Positions 1 to 7,369 of a DNA stretch of 64,000 bases are shown here, piece after piece; the stretch's first letter is position 1, and each line of letters begins with the position of its first letter. The notes below the pieces were generated by a model. That model was given only the letters and a program-made list of their open reading frames with translations, did no database searches and had not been told where the DNA came from. The position numbers were made by a program, and so were the translations under genes. This DNA comes from Sphingomonas gellani (GTDB taxonomy: Bacteria > Pseudomonadota > Alphaproteobacteria > Sphingomonadales > Sphingomonadaceae): positions 123,311 through 187,310 of the forward strand of contig NZ_FOCF01000009.1 in assembly GCF_900110035.1 (NCBI RefSeq). Reading direction: 5' to 3'.

Positions 1-2
1 TG

Positions 3-815
3 GACGGCCAGGGCGTGCACCGGAACAGCTTCTTTGCCGGGGTGGACCCGAGCTGGCACGTGGTGGAAACGCTGGACGCCAACGGCGACGGGCGTTCGGA
101 TATCCTGTGGCGTCAGGACAGCGGCGCGGTGGCTGTGTGGACTGCCGAGGGGAGCGGGTTCGCGCAGGGCAGCTATTATCATGGTCCCGTCGGTACCGAC
201 TGGAGGATCGCGGCGACGGGCGACATCAACGGCGATGGCAAGGACGACCTGCTCTGGCGCAGGACGGACGGGGCGATCTCGACCTGGACGGCGACCGGTA
301 CGGGCTTTGCGGAGAACAGCTATTATCACGGACCCGTGGGCGCTGCCTGGTCGGTTGTGGGCATGGGCGACCTGAACGGCGACGGACGGGACGACATCGT
401 GTGGCGCAACACGGACGGCACGGTGTCGACCTGGATCGCGAGCGGGACGGGCTTTGCGGAAAACCGCTTCACGGCCGGGGTGGGCACGTCCTGGCATGTC
501 GCGGGGATCGCGGACGTGAACGGCGACGGGCTGGACGATCTGGTCTGGCGCAACGACAATGGCGCGCTCTCGACCTGGCAGTCGACGGGCCAGGGCTTCA
601 CCCGGGGCGTATTCAACGCGTCGGTGGATGCAAGCTGGCAGGTGGCGCAGCTGGGCGACTTCAACGATGACGGTCGTGCCGACATCCTGTGGCACAATGC
701 CAGCGGCGCGATCTCGGTGTGGCAGTCCAACGGCCAAGGCTTCGACCAGAACACCCTCTACGATGCCGGGCCAGCCACCGACTGGCAGGTCCTCGCCCAC
801 CAGTACATGGTCTGA
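3..815 (+). CDS. FG-GAP/VCBS repeat protein, C-terminal part (cut by window edge)
   Basis: The reading frame is already open at base 3, so this is the C-terminal portion of a longer protein whose start lies outside the window. It consists of about five tandem repeats of roughly 45 residues. Each carries a calcium-loop motif of the form D-x-N-x-D-G-x-x-D-(I/L)-(L/V)-W-R (for example NGDGRSDILWR), followed by a G-A-(I/V)-S-T-W strand. This is typical of FG-GAP/VCBS beta-propeller blades found at the end of secreted or surface proteins, where they bind ligands or carbohydrate. The catalytic or anchoring part, if any, is not visible. It converges on the outer-membrane protein gene, with a strong hairpin between them. 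The repeat identity is clear; the function is not. Confidence 0.85.
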   Translation, partial: DGQGVHRNSFFAGVDPSWHVVETLDANGDGRSDILWRQDSGAVAVWTAEGSGFAQGSYYHGPVGTDWRIAATGDINGDGKDDLLWRRTDGAISTWTATGTGFAENSYYHGPVGAAWSVVGMGDLNGDGRDDIVWRNTDGTVSTWIASGTGFAENRFTAGVGTSWHVAGIADVNGDGLDDLVWRNDNGALSTWQSTGQGFTRGVFNASVDASWQVAQLGDFNDDGRADILWHNASGAISVWQSNGQGFDQNTLYDAGPATDWQVLAHQYMV

Positions 816-861
816 CGTAGAAGGCGGCTTGGCTGGCCGACCTACCGGCAATTGGAGGAAT

Positions 862-899
862 GACCGGCGTAGATGGCGCCGCAGCCATCGACGCCGGTC
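862..899. terminator. Bidirectional hairpin terminator between convergent genes
   Basis: A near-perfect dyad lies between two convergent stop codons. The outer arms are GACCGGCGT (862-870) and ACGCCGGTC (891-899). The inner arms are GATGGC (872-877) and GCCATC (884-889), around a 6-nt loop. There is no long T-tract, but position and stability fit a shared terminator. Confidence 0.7.
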
Positions 900-903
900 A
901 TGA

Positions 904-1554
904 TTACTTGAAGCGAATGCCGATGCCGCCCATCACCCGCTGGCGCGAGGTGTGATCGTTGTAATTGGAATACACATACTGTGCATTGACATAGAGACCC
1001 GAGAGCGGGCCCTGGAAACGGTCGGCCATGGAGAATTCGACGCCACCGCCGACCTGATAACCGTCGCTGTTAACATGATTGTAGTAGCTGCTCTGGCCAG
1101 CCGGCGCGTCGAAGCGCTTCCGCTGCTCGTTGGACACATAGCCGCCCTTGCCGAACACCAGCATCTGCGGTGTGACCAGCACGCCGGCGCGCACGCCGAT
1201 GCCCAGTTCACCAAATGACTTGTGGCAGACGGAACCGCCAGCGACGCCGCCGGTGCAGTTCTCGGTCCATTCACTCGCTCGCCACAGGCTCGCTTCGGGG
1301 CCGACCACGATACGGTCACCGATCTGCCCGTCGAAACCGATGGTTGCGCCATAGCCGAACTTGTCGTTGTGCACGCCCTGCGACTGAAAACGATCACCGC
1401 CAAAGTTCCCTTCGACACGGAAGCCACGGAACGTGGTGCCATTGGTGCTGACCATGTCGCCATTCTGCGACGCGGCCATGGACGCATCCTGAGCCAAGGC
1501 CGGAGACGCCGCCATCAGGCCGGTCGTGGCGCACAGAAGCAGAAGTTTCTTCAT
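904..1554 (-). CDS. Outer-membrane beta-barrel protein (OmpA/OmpW-like small porin)
   Basis: This 216-residue protein starts MKKLLLLCATTG and has a classic signal peptide with cleavage after ASPALA. The mature part has alternating amphipathic strands, many Gly and aromatic residues, and a final strand GGIGIRFK, all typical of 8-stranded barrels of the outer membrane beta-barrel superfamily. A longer start at 1572 exists. The ATG at 1554 is preferred because GAGGA sits about 7 nt upstream and the longer version adds a non-signal leader. Two Cys residues (in TENCTGG and SVCHKS) probably form a loop disulphide. The gene is monocistronic and ends at the shared hairpin with the FG-GAP gene. The specific function is unknown. 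Confidence 0.8.
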   Translation of the reverse strand: MKKLLLLCATTGLMAASPALAQDASMAASQNGDMVSTNGTTFRGFRVEGNFGGDRFQSQGVHNDKFGYGATIGFDGQIGDRIVVGPEASLWRASEWTENCTGGVAGGSVCHKSFGELGIGVRAGVLVTPQMLVFGKGGYVSNEQRKRFDAPAGQSSYYNHVNSDGYQVGGGVEFSMADRFQGPLSGLYVNAQYVYSNYNDHTSRQRVMGGIGIRFK

Positions 1555-1681
1555 GGTATTCCTCGTTTTCACTCAACAACTGTCGCAGGCGCAACGAGAC
1601 TGGTCCCGCTGCGTTCCTGTGTTGGTGAAACAATAGATGCGTCTGTGACATGCAAGCCACAGGCGCGTTCGACGCTATTGG

Positions 1682-2860
1682 CTATCGGATCAGGGCCGCG
1701 CGCTGCGTGATCAGGCCAAAGGGGACAACCCCTCCCTCCCCAGCCATGACGCGATGTTGGGCCAATGCCGGCTTCATACGGGCCACCTGGTGCCCGCGCG
1801 AGATCAGCGCCACGGCGACGCGCTCCAAACCGTTGCGATCGAACGTCACTGTCGGAATGGTCGAAGAAGCGGGATGATACCCCATCATATGCACGGCCAG
1901 CCCGCCCGGCCGCAGACATTCCATTGTTTGTTCAAGGAACAAGGCGGCCGTGCGGCCATCACCCAGCCCGTCCGTGACCCGGATCGAGAGCAGGAAATCG
2001 AACCCGTACAACTCCCCCGGCAAGGTGGCGGGATCGATCGTGAAGCCGTCGGCGGGTTCTCCTTGTGAGGATGTGTCCCGCAAGGAAAGCCGATGGCAGG
2101 AGGCACCCGCTGCTTCCAGCGCCCGGCGGACAACCGCATGATCCTGTCCCAGCATCAGGCCGCGCGCACCCGGTTGCATCATGCCATAGCGGTCCAGCGC
2201 CTGAACGGCATAGGCTCTTTGCCAGTCTTCCGGGGTGTCGGTTGGCAGACCGAGTGACCGGCACCGATCGCGAAACGTCGTTTCGCGCATCTGCTTGGCA
2301 GTGCAGGGCTGCGACACCGGTTGGGCGAAGGACGGTGCATCGAGCGACAGCAGCAGCGGCACCGGCACCGGCTTCACTGTTGCGCTGCCGAAGATCGTTG
2401 ATCGTGCCTCGGCCACATCGCCCGTGATGGCCAGATCCTCCGCAGTTGCGGGCCGGTCGAGGATGATGGACAAGCCCTCTGCGTGGGCGTCGAGCTGGTC
2501 GGGAACCACGCCCATCAGGGCATAGCGCGCGCCCCGAAACGCCTCGAACCGCAGCTGGGTTTCGCCGCCATGGTGAGCCAGCCAGTTCAGCTGGACGCGG
2601 TGGCTGGTCACCAGCTGAGCGGTTGCGCCGGGTTCGTCGGGCAGCATGTGGACACGTAACACCAGCGACCCACGCCGAGCCTGCAGGTTCGCAAACCGGA
2701 CAAGGAAATGGGCATGGCCGCGCGCTACGGGCACATAGGGCGTGTGAAAGGCGTAGCTGGGATCGGGTAGTGGCACGGAGCCGCCGAGTCCGGCGATGCA
2801 GCTGGCCGGGTGGCCGTGGAACTCGAACGGATCTAGCGACTGGCCGGACGGCTCGTCCAT
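1682..2860 (-). CDS. Methyltransferase-fold protein with degenerate SAM site and N-terminal beta-rich domain
   Basis: The protein has 392 residues. Its C-terminal half resembles class I SAM-dependent methyltransferases: a strand like FLLSIRVTDGL is followed by a helix and LRPGGLAVHMMGYHP. This matches the corresponding part (LKPGGLSVHTTEF) of the methyltransferase at 19.8-20.8 kb, indicating a paralogue. The expected glycine-rich SAM loop is poorly conserved here (ARGLMLGQDHAVVRRA), so activity is doubtful. The N-terminal about 170 residues are beta-rich and may be a carbohydrate-binding-like sandwich. The start is supported by GGAAG just upstream of the ATG. It lies downstream of, and on the same strand as, the GT4 gene at 2943-4106, so it may act on the capsule. 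The substrate is unknown. Confidence 0.6.
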   Translation of the reverse strand: MDEPSGQSLDPFEFHGHPASCIAGLGGSVPLPDPSYAFHTPYVPVARGHAHFLVRFANLQARRGSLVLRVHMLPDEPGATAQLVTSHRVQLNWLAHHGGETQLRFEAFRGARYALMGVVPDQLDAHAEGLSIILDRPATAEDLAITGDVAEARSTIFGSATVKPVPVPLLLSLDAPSFAQPVSQPCTAKQMRETTFRDRCRSLGLPTDTPEDWQRAYAVQALDRYGMMQPGARGLMLGQDHAVVRRALEAAGASCHRLSLRDTSSQGEPADGFTIDPATLPGELYGFDFLLSIRVTDGLGDGRTAALFLEQTMECLRPGGLAVHMMGYHPASSTIPTVTFDRNGLERVAVALISRGHQVARMKPALAQHRVMAGEGGVVPFGLITQRAALIR

Positions 2861-2942
2861 GCTGCTTCCAATAACAAGAGGCGGCTGTCAGGAAGCTCGC
2901 CGGATACGAACGAACGGCCTGTGCGCATCCATGGGTGACGCG

Positions 2943-4106
2943 TCAACCTCGGCCATTCAGGCTGCCGTAAACAGCGGCCAGCCGGTCGGCGAACGAGGCC
3001 GCATCGAACAAGTGTGCCCGGGTTCGGCCGGCCGCGGCAAGCGTGTGGCATCGCGCATCGTCGTGTGCCAGTTCGGCAATGGCGGCCGCGATGGCGGCGA
3101 CGTCCAGCGGATCGACCAGCAGTGCGGCCTTGCCCGCAGTTTCCGCTAGCGCCCCCCCCGCACTGGTTAACACCGGCGTGCTGAGGGCCATCGCCTCCGC
3201 CACGGGCAGGCCGAACCCTTCGGCCAGCGACGGCATCAGCAGCGCCCTTGCCCGCGCCAGCAGTCCTAGCATCGCGGCGCGGCTTTGATAATGCAGCCGC
3301 GTGACGCCCGGCGCTTGAGCGATGGCAACCGCGACATCCTGCGCGTGCCAACCGTCCGGACCGGCGATCACAAGTGGCATCGTACTTTTGCTTCTGCGGT
3401 AGGCGGCAACGATCCGCCCGACATTCTTACGCGGCTCCACCGTGCCGCAGACCAGGAAATAGCGTCCGGCTTCAAGCCCTGGCGGCAGTGGCGGCAAGGC
3501 GTCGATGCTTTCGACCGCGACCGGCTGCGAACAGTCGACCACTCTTTCTGGCGACAGGTCCAGCGTAGTGGCGATCTCCCCCGCCGCGGCGCGGGATACG
3601 GTAACCAGCCGGTCGGCGCATTGGGCGATCTGATGCAGCAGGCGCCGGTGGCGAACGGCATCGATCGGGCTGAGTTCGGGATGGGTGAGCGGGATCACGT
3701 CATGCACGGTGTACAGGTTCCGCCATCCGGTCACGCGCAGCGGCACGGGATAGGACCAATGCATGATTCCCGCCGGTCCGGGGACGTGAACGGGCATCAG
3801 GCGGCCGTGCAGTGTGAAAAAGGCCTGGCCGAGCCGGAACAGGTCCTGGCGAACGAAGCCGTCCGCACCGGCGTGCGCCCGGGCGCCCGCCGGCACGACC
3901 GAACGCAGCGATCGGCGCCAGCGGTCCAGGCGCGATTGCGAACTGTCGGGCGCGCTCGCCCGCCCGCCGCTCAGCAGCAGCGCATTGTTCGACAGGCTTT
4001 GCTGCGCGACCCGCAGCGCACGGGCATAGGTGGCGACACCCGTGGCCGATGCCACCAGCATTCGGTTTTCCATGCACAGGGGATCGTTGCCGGGAAACCG
4101 CATCAT
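2943..4106 (-). CDS. Glycosyltransferase family 4 (GT-B), capsule locus
   Basis: This 387-residue protein is a predicted cytoplasmic transferase that adds one sugar to the capsule repeat or linker. The N-terminal acceptor-side domain has the GVATYA motif near residue 20 and an LYTVHDVIPL strand. The C-terminal nucleotide-sugar domain starts near FLVCGTVEPRKN and contains the GT4 signature LMPSLAEGFGLPVAEAMA, with the Glu pair that contacts the donor. Length and motif order are normal for the GT4 subfamily of WbaZ-like mannosyltransferases. The donor cannot be read from sequence. The gene is transcribed away from kpsT, sharing a short divergent intergenic region that contains a 16-bp palindrome. 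Confidence 0.88.
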   Translation of the reverse strand: MMRFPGNDPLCMENRMLVASATGVATYARALRVAQQSLSNNALLLSGGRASAPDSSQSRLDRWRRSLRSVVPAGARAHAGADGFVRQDLFRLGQAFFTLHGRLMPVHVPGPAGIMHWSYPVPLRVTGWRNLYTVHDVIPLTHPELSPIDAVRHRRLLHQIAQCADRLVTVSRAAAGEIATTLDLSPERVVDCSQPVAVESIDALPPLPPGLEAGRYFLVCGTVEPRKNVGRIVAAYRRSKSTMPLVIAGPDGWHAQDVAVAIAQAPGVTRLHYQSRAAMLGLLARARALLMPSLAEGFGLPVAEAMALSTPVLTSAGGALAETAGKAALLVDPLDVAAIAAAIAELAHDDARCHTLAAAGRTRAHLFDAASFADRLAAVYGSLNGRG

Positions 4107-4125
4107 ACGCTAAAGCGCGCAAGAG

Positions 4126-4141
4126 CCGGGACATGTCCCGG
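4126..4141. promoter_or_regulatory. 16-bp perfect palindrome with GACATGTC core, between divergent GT4 and kpsT
   Basis: The sequence CCGGGACATGTCCCGG is fully self-complementary. It sits in the short divergent gap between the GT4 gene (start 4106, minus) and kpsT (start about 4176, plus). The same 8-bp core occurs in other gaps of this window (33607, 50610, 51389). It could be an operator for a dimeric regulator controlling both directions; the regulator is unknown. Confidence 0.5.
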
Positions 4142-4175
4142 AAACAGGATGGCCGATGGCTGCCGGGAGCATGTG

Positions 4176-4838
4176 GTGATCGTCTTCGAGAACGTGTCCA
4201 AGTCATACCACATTCAGAAATTCCATAAGCAGGTGTTCTCCGACCTAAATTTCACGATCACGCAGGGCGACAGTATCGGCATCTGCGGTGCCAACGGTGC
4301 GGGAAAATCCACACTGATGCGGATGATTGCCGGGGTGGAGTTTCCGACCACCGGCAATGTGCGCCGATCCATGACGACCTCCTGGCCCATCGGATACGGT
4401 AGCTGTTTCCAGTCAAGCCTGACCGGCGCCGACAATGCTCGTTTCATTGCCCGCATCTACAATCAGGACGAGCAGCACGTCATTGACTATGTCGAGGATT
4501 TTGCCCAGCTCGGCCCGTACCTCTACCAGCCGGTGGAAACCTATTCTGCGGGTATGAACGCCCGGCTGGCATTCGGCATTTCGCTGGCGATCAATTTCGA
4601 CTGCTACTTGGTCGACGAAGTCACGGGCGCGGGCGACGAACGGTTCCGCATGCGTTGCGAAGAGGCGCTGATCCACCGGCGCGATCACGCAACGCTTATC
4701 ATGGTCAGTCACGATCCGGGAACTCTGCGCCAATATTGCCGGCGCGGTGCCGTGGTCTACGGTGGCACCCTGGTCTTCTACGATGATATCGAGGAGGCCA
4801 ACGACGTCCATCACCGGCTTCAGACGCTGGCCGCCTGA
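4176..4838 (+). CDS. kpsT: KpsT: ATPase subunit of the capsule polysaccharide ABC exporter
   Basis: This is the nucleotide-binding subunit that powers KpsM for moving the lipid-linked capsule across the inner membrane. About 220 residues, the usual KpsT length. Walker A is GANGAGKST, the signature motif is YSAGMNARLAFG (KpsT types have S-A/S-G-M), and Walker B is CYLVDEVTGAGD, followed by the switch His in MVSHDP. The reading frame continues far upstream, antisense to the GT4 gene. The GTG at 4176 is preferred because GGAG lies 6 nt upstream and the protein then begins VIVFENVSKSY, matching family N-termini; ATG 4149 is an alternative. It heads a plus-strand unit with the KpsD-like gene. Its partner kpsM is about 8 kb away on the other strand, which is unusual. 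Confidence 0.93.
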   Translation: MIVFENVSKSYHIQKFHKQVFSDLNFTITQGDSIGICGANGAGKSTLMRMIAGVEFPTTGNVRRSMTTSWPIGYGSCFQSSLTGADNARFIARIYNQDEQHVIDYVEDFAQLGPYLYQPVETYSAGMNARLAFGISLAINFDCYLVDEVTGAGDERFRMRCEEALIHRRDHATLIMVSHDPGTLRQYCRRGAVVYGGTLVFYDDIEEANDVHHRLQTLAA

Positions 4839-4982
4839 CGGCTCCTGCCGACCGCGTGACCCGAAGCCTAAGCGGGGTCCGCTTGAGTGAAAGGTCGGGG
4901 CGCGATAGGAGCTTGGCGCCGCTGCTTCCCTGCACCCTGGCCGGGCGATGGCTGTGGCGCGGCTCCACGGGATTGAGAGTGC

Positions 4983-6182
4983 ATGTTTTTCGGCCAACAT
5001 CAACGTCGTGCGCGGTTTGGCACAGCCTTGTCGGGTATGGTGCTGCTGGCTGGCTGTGCGTCTCTGCCGGCTAGCGGGCCGACCGCGAAGGAAGTGCTGC
5101 GCGGAACCGAGGCGGATCACAACGCGATCGGCATGACGGTGGTCGACATTGACAACGCCGTTGTCGCCCGTGTCGCCGCTACCGATGCGGGCGTGCAGGC
5201 GGGCGTACCCGGCCTTGTCACCCTGACACGTTCCGGCCGCAATGACACGGTGGGTCCCGGCGACCAGCTGGACATCGCGGTATTCGAGGTGGGCGCATCG
5301 TTGTTTGGCGCTCCGCGCGGTTCTGCCGACGGGTACGACCCGTCTGCTCAGGCGCAGCGTTTCCCCACGGTGGTGGTAGATCGCGACGGTGCTATCCGCC
5401 TCCCCTATGCGGGCACGATTCACGTCGCCGGTCGGACACCGGGTGAAATCGAACAGCTGATCGAGCGTGGCTATCGCGGTAAGTCGCAAAGCCCGCAGGT
5501 CGTGGTGGCGGTAAAGAACAATCTCAGCGGCACGGTATACGTCACCGGGGACGTGCGCCGGCCGGGTCGGGTCGAGCTCAGCCTCCAGAGCGAGCGGCTG
5601 CTGGATGCGATCGGCATCGCAGGCGGCAGCGTGGCGCAGACGCAGGACATGGTGGTGCGCGTCACCCGCGACGGACAGCAGGTGCAGCAGCGGCTGGACC
5701 GGGTCCGCGCCGCCTCTCCCGACGATCTGGTCCTGATACCGGGCGACCGTGTGGAACTGCTCCGGCAGCCTCAAACCTATGTGGTACTGGGCGCCGCCAA
5801 CAAGCCGTCACAGGTATCCTTTGATCAGAGCAACCTGACGCTGGCTGAGGCGGTGGCCCGTGCAGGCGGTCCCAACGACGCGGCCGCCAATCCCCGTTCG
5901 GTGTTCCTGTTCCGCTACGATCCGGCGCCGGAGGCGCAAGTTGTTCCGGGGACGGGCGCCCCTCCTGCCCTATCGAAATCCCCCTTGGCTCAGCGGCCCG
6001 TCATCTACCGGCTGAACCTGCTTGAACCGTCCAGCTACTTCCTCGCCCAGCGCTTCGCCATGCGCGACAAGGACGTGCTCTACGTCAGCAACGCCGGCAT
6101 CAACCGGACGGCCAAGTTCGTGTCTATCATCAACCAGCTCTTTTCGCCCTTTGTCGCCGCGCGCGCGGTGACGGGCAACTGA
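4983..6182 (+). CDS. Outer-membrane polysaccharide export lipoprotein (KpsD/Wza/BexD type)
   Basis: This 399-residue lipoprotein is predicted to form the outer-membrane channel for the capsule. It has a signal peptide with lipobox LLAGC (Cys near residue 25). A poly-export domain follows (VGPGDQLDIAVFEV to the DGAIRLPYAGTIHVAG strands, residues about 90-165). After it come SLBB-type domains (VYVTGDVRRPGRV and YVVLGAANKPSQV). The C-terminus is an amphipathic stretch (KFVSIINQLFSPFVAARAV) like the transmembrane helix of Wza-family proteins. Together with KpsE it would bridge the envelope. It lies 144 nt after kpsT and 17 nt before the next gene, consistent with one transcription unit. The gene symbol kpsD is by role only; sequence-wise it is closer to the shorter BexD/CtrA-like proteins. 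Confidence 0.9.
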   Translation: MFFGQHQRRARFGTALSGMVLLAGCASLPASGPTAKEVLRGTEADHNAIGMTVVDIDNAVVARVAATDAGVQAGVPGLVTLTRSGRNDTVGPGDQLDIAVFEVGASLFGAPRGSADGYDPSAQAQRFPTVVVDRDGAIRLPYAGTIHVAGRTPGEIEQLIERGYRGKSQSPQVVVAVKNNLSGTVYVTGDVRRPGRVELSLQSERLLDAIGIAGGSVAQTQDMVVRVTRDGQQVQQRLDRVRAASPDDLVLIPGDRVELLRQPQTYVVLGAANKPSQVSFDQSNLTLAEAVARAGGPNDAAANPRSVFLFRYDPAPEAQVVPGTGAPPALSKSPLAQRPVIYRLNLLEPSSYFLAQRFAMRDKDVLYVSNAGINRTAKFVSIINQLFSPFVAARAVTGN

Positions 6183-6199
6183 CGCGGGAAGGCAGGCGC

Positions 6200-7369
6200 A
6201 TGATCGACGACACGCTGGTCCAGCCGATCCACCGTGACGGGCGCGAACTGTGGCGGACAGTGGCGGGGCGGCATGGGCATGCCGTCTACGGCCCTTACCG
6301 GTCGACGACCCACGGTGTGTATCAGGTCACGTTCGAGCTGGCCTTGGCGGAGGGCGACGGATCGGACGATGTTGCGTGCGCCACGATTGAGATCACCGGC
6401 GACCATGGTAAGGTTCTGTTGGCCGACCGCCCGATCCGCACGTCCGACCTGTCAACCGGGCTGCGGCGCTTCACCCTGATGGCGGTGCTGCGGCAGATTC
6501 ACCAGCTGGAGTTCCGGATCTACGTCAACGGCGCAACGGAGCTGGTGGTGGATGCCGCCCCGGTGCTGACCCGCGTGTCCGGCGTTCTTGATGAACCGCC
6601 TCATGACAATCTGGGCGAGGCAGGCCGCAATCCGGAGCGGTTCGCCCGTGACACGCGCCGCATCCTGCGCCGACTGCGCCCCCACGTGCTGACCGGCATC
6701 GGCAAGGTGCGGCTCGGCAGGTCGGCCGATGGCGGCTATATCTGCCCCGACGATTTTGAAGGGCTCGATACCGCCTTTTCCTTCGGCATCAACGACGACA
6801 TCAGCTGGGACCGGGACGTCGCCGGACGCGGGCTGACCGTCCATCAGTTCGACCACACCGTGACCGATCCGGCGCCCGACGATCCGCGCATGGTGTTTCA
6901 GGCCAAGCGGATCGACCGTGTTTCCGGTCCTGATACCCAGTCTCTCGGCGACCTGATCCGGCAACATGACAAGGGGGCGGAGCGCCCCAACCTGCTGCTC
7001 AAGATGGATATCGAGAACAGCGAGTGGGAAGTGTTCGATGCCACGTCGGAGGAGGATCTGTCCCGGCTCGCTTGGATCGTATGCGAACTGCATTATTTCC
7101 AAGGGCTGGCGGAACGCGATCATCGCGAACTGGTCGATCGCTGTCTGGAAAAAGTCGGCCGGCATTTCACAGTCGTCCATGTGCACAGTAATGTGTGGGG
7201 CGGTTATTCCAGCTTTGCGAACACCGTGGTGCCCAACGTAATCGAGGTCACGTTCGTCAATCGAGCGCTGTATGACGTGATCTGGACTCATGAGCTCTTT
7301 CCAGGACCTGTCGACCAGTCGTGCGATCCCGATCAGCCCGACTTCTACCTGGGTAGCTTCGCCTTTTGA
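6200..7369 (+). CDS. FkbM/METTL24-like methyltransferase with N-terminal beta-sandwich
   Basis: The protein has 389 residues. The first about 125 are beta-rich (repeated strands such as VYQVTFELALAEG and HQLEFRIYVNGATELVVD) and look like a carbohydrate-binding sandwich. The rest resembles the FkbM/METTL24 group: KVRLGRSADGGYICPDDF, then FSFGINDDISWD at the SAM-binding position, HQFDHT, and LLLKMDIENSEWEVF, the conserved K-x-D-I-E-x-x-E-W motif. It is likely a cytoplasmic O-methyltransferase acting on a capsule sugar. The gene lies between the export lipoprotein and a TPR-GT9 gene, and its TGA overlaps the next ATG by one base, implying coupled expression. The acceptor is unknown. Confidence 0.75.
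   Translation: MIDDTLVQPIHRDGRELWRTVAGRHGHAVYGPYRSTTHGVYQVTFELALAEGDGSDDVACATIEITGDHGKVLLADRPIRTSDLSTGLRRFTLMAVLRQIHQLEFRIYVNGATELVVDAAPVLTRVSGVLDEPPHDNLGEAGRNPERFARDTRRILRRLRPHVLTGIGKVRLGRSADGGYICPDDFEGLDTAFSFGINDDISWDRDVAGRGLTVHQFDHTVTDPAPDDPRMVFQAKRIDRVSGPDTQSLGDLIRQHDKGAERPNLLLKMDIENSEWEVFDATSEEDLSRLAWIVCELHYFQGLAERDHRELVDRCLEKVGRHFTVVHVHSNVWGGYSSFANTVVPNVIEVTFVNRALYDVIWTHELFPGPVDQSCDPDQPDFYLGSFAF

Noticed and set aside
15..815. Tandem repeats considered as a CRISPR or DNA repeat array
   Set aside because: The periodicity is protein-coding (FG-GAP repeats of about 45 codons), with no identical DNA repeats or spacers.
3285..4148. Long frame upstream of kpsT in the same reading frame
   Set aside because: It is antisense to the clear GT4 gene and shows no family similarity; KpsT begins at about 4176.
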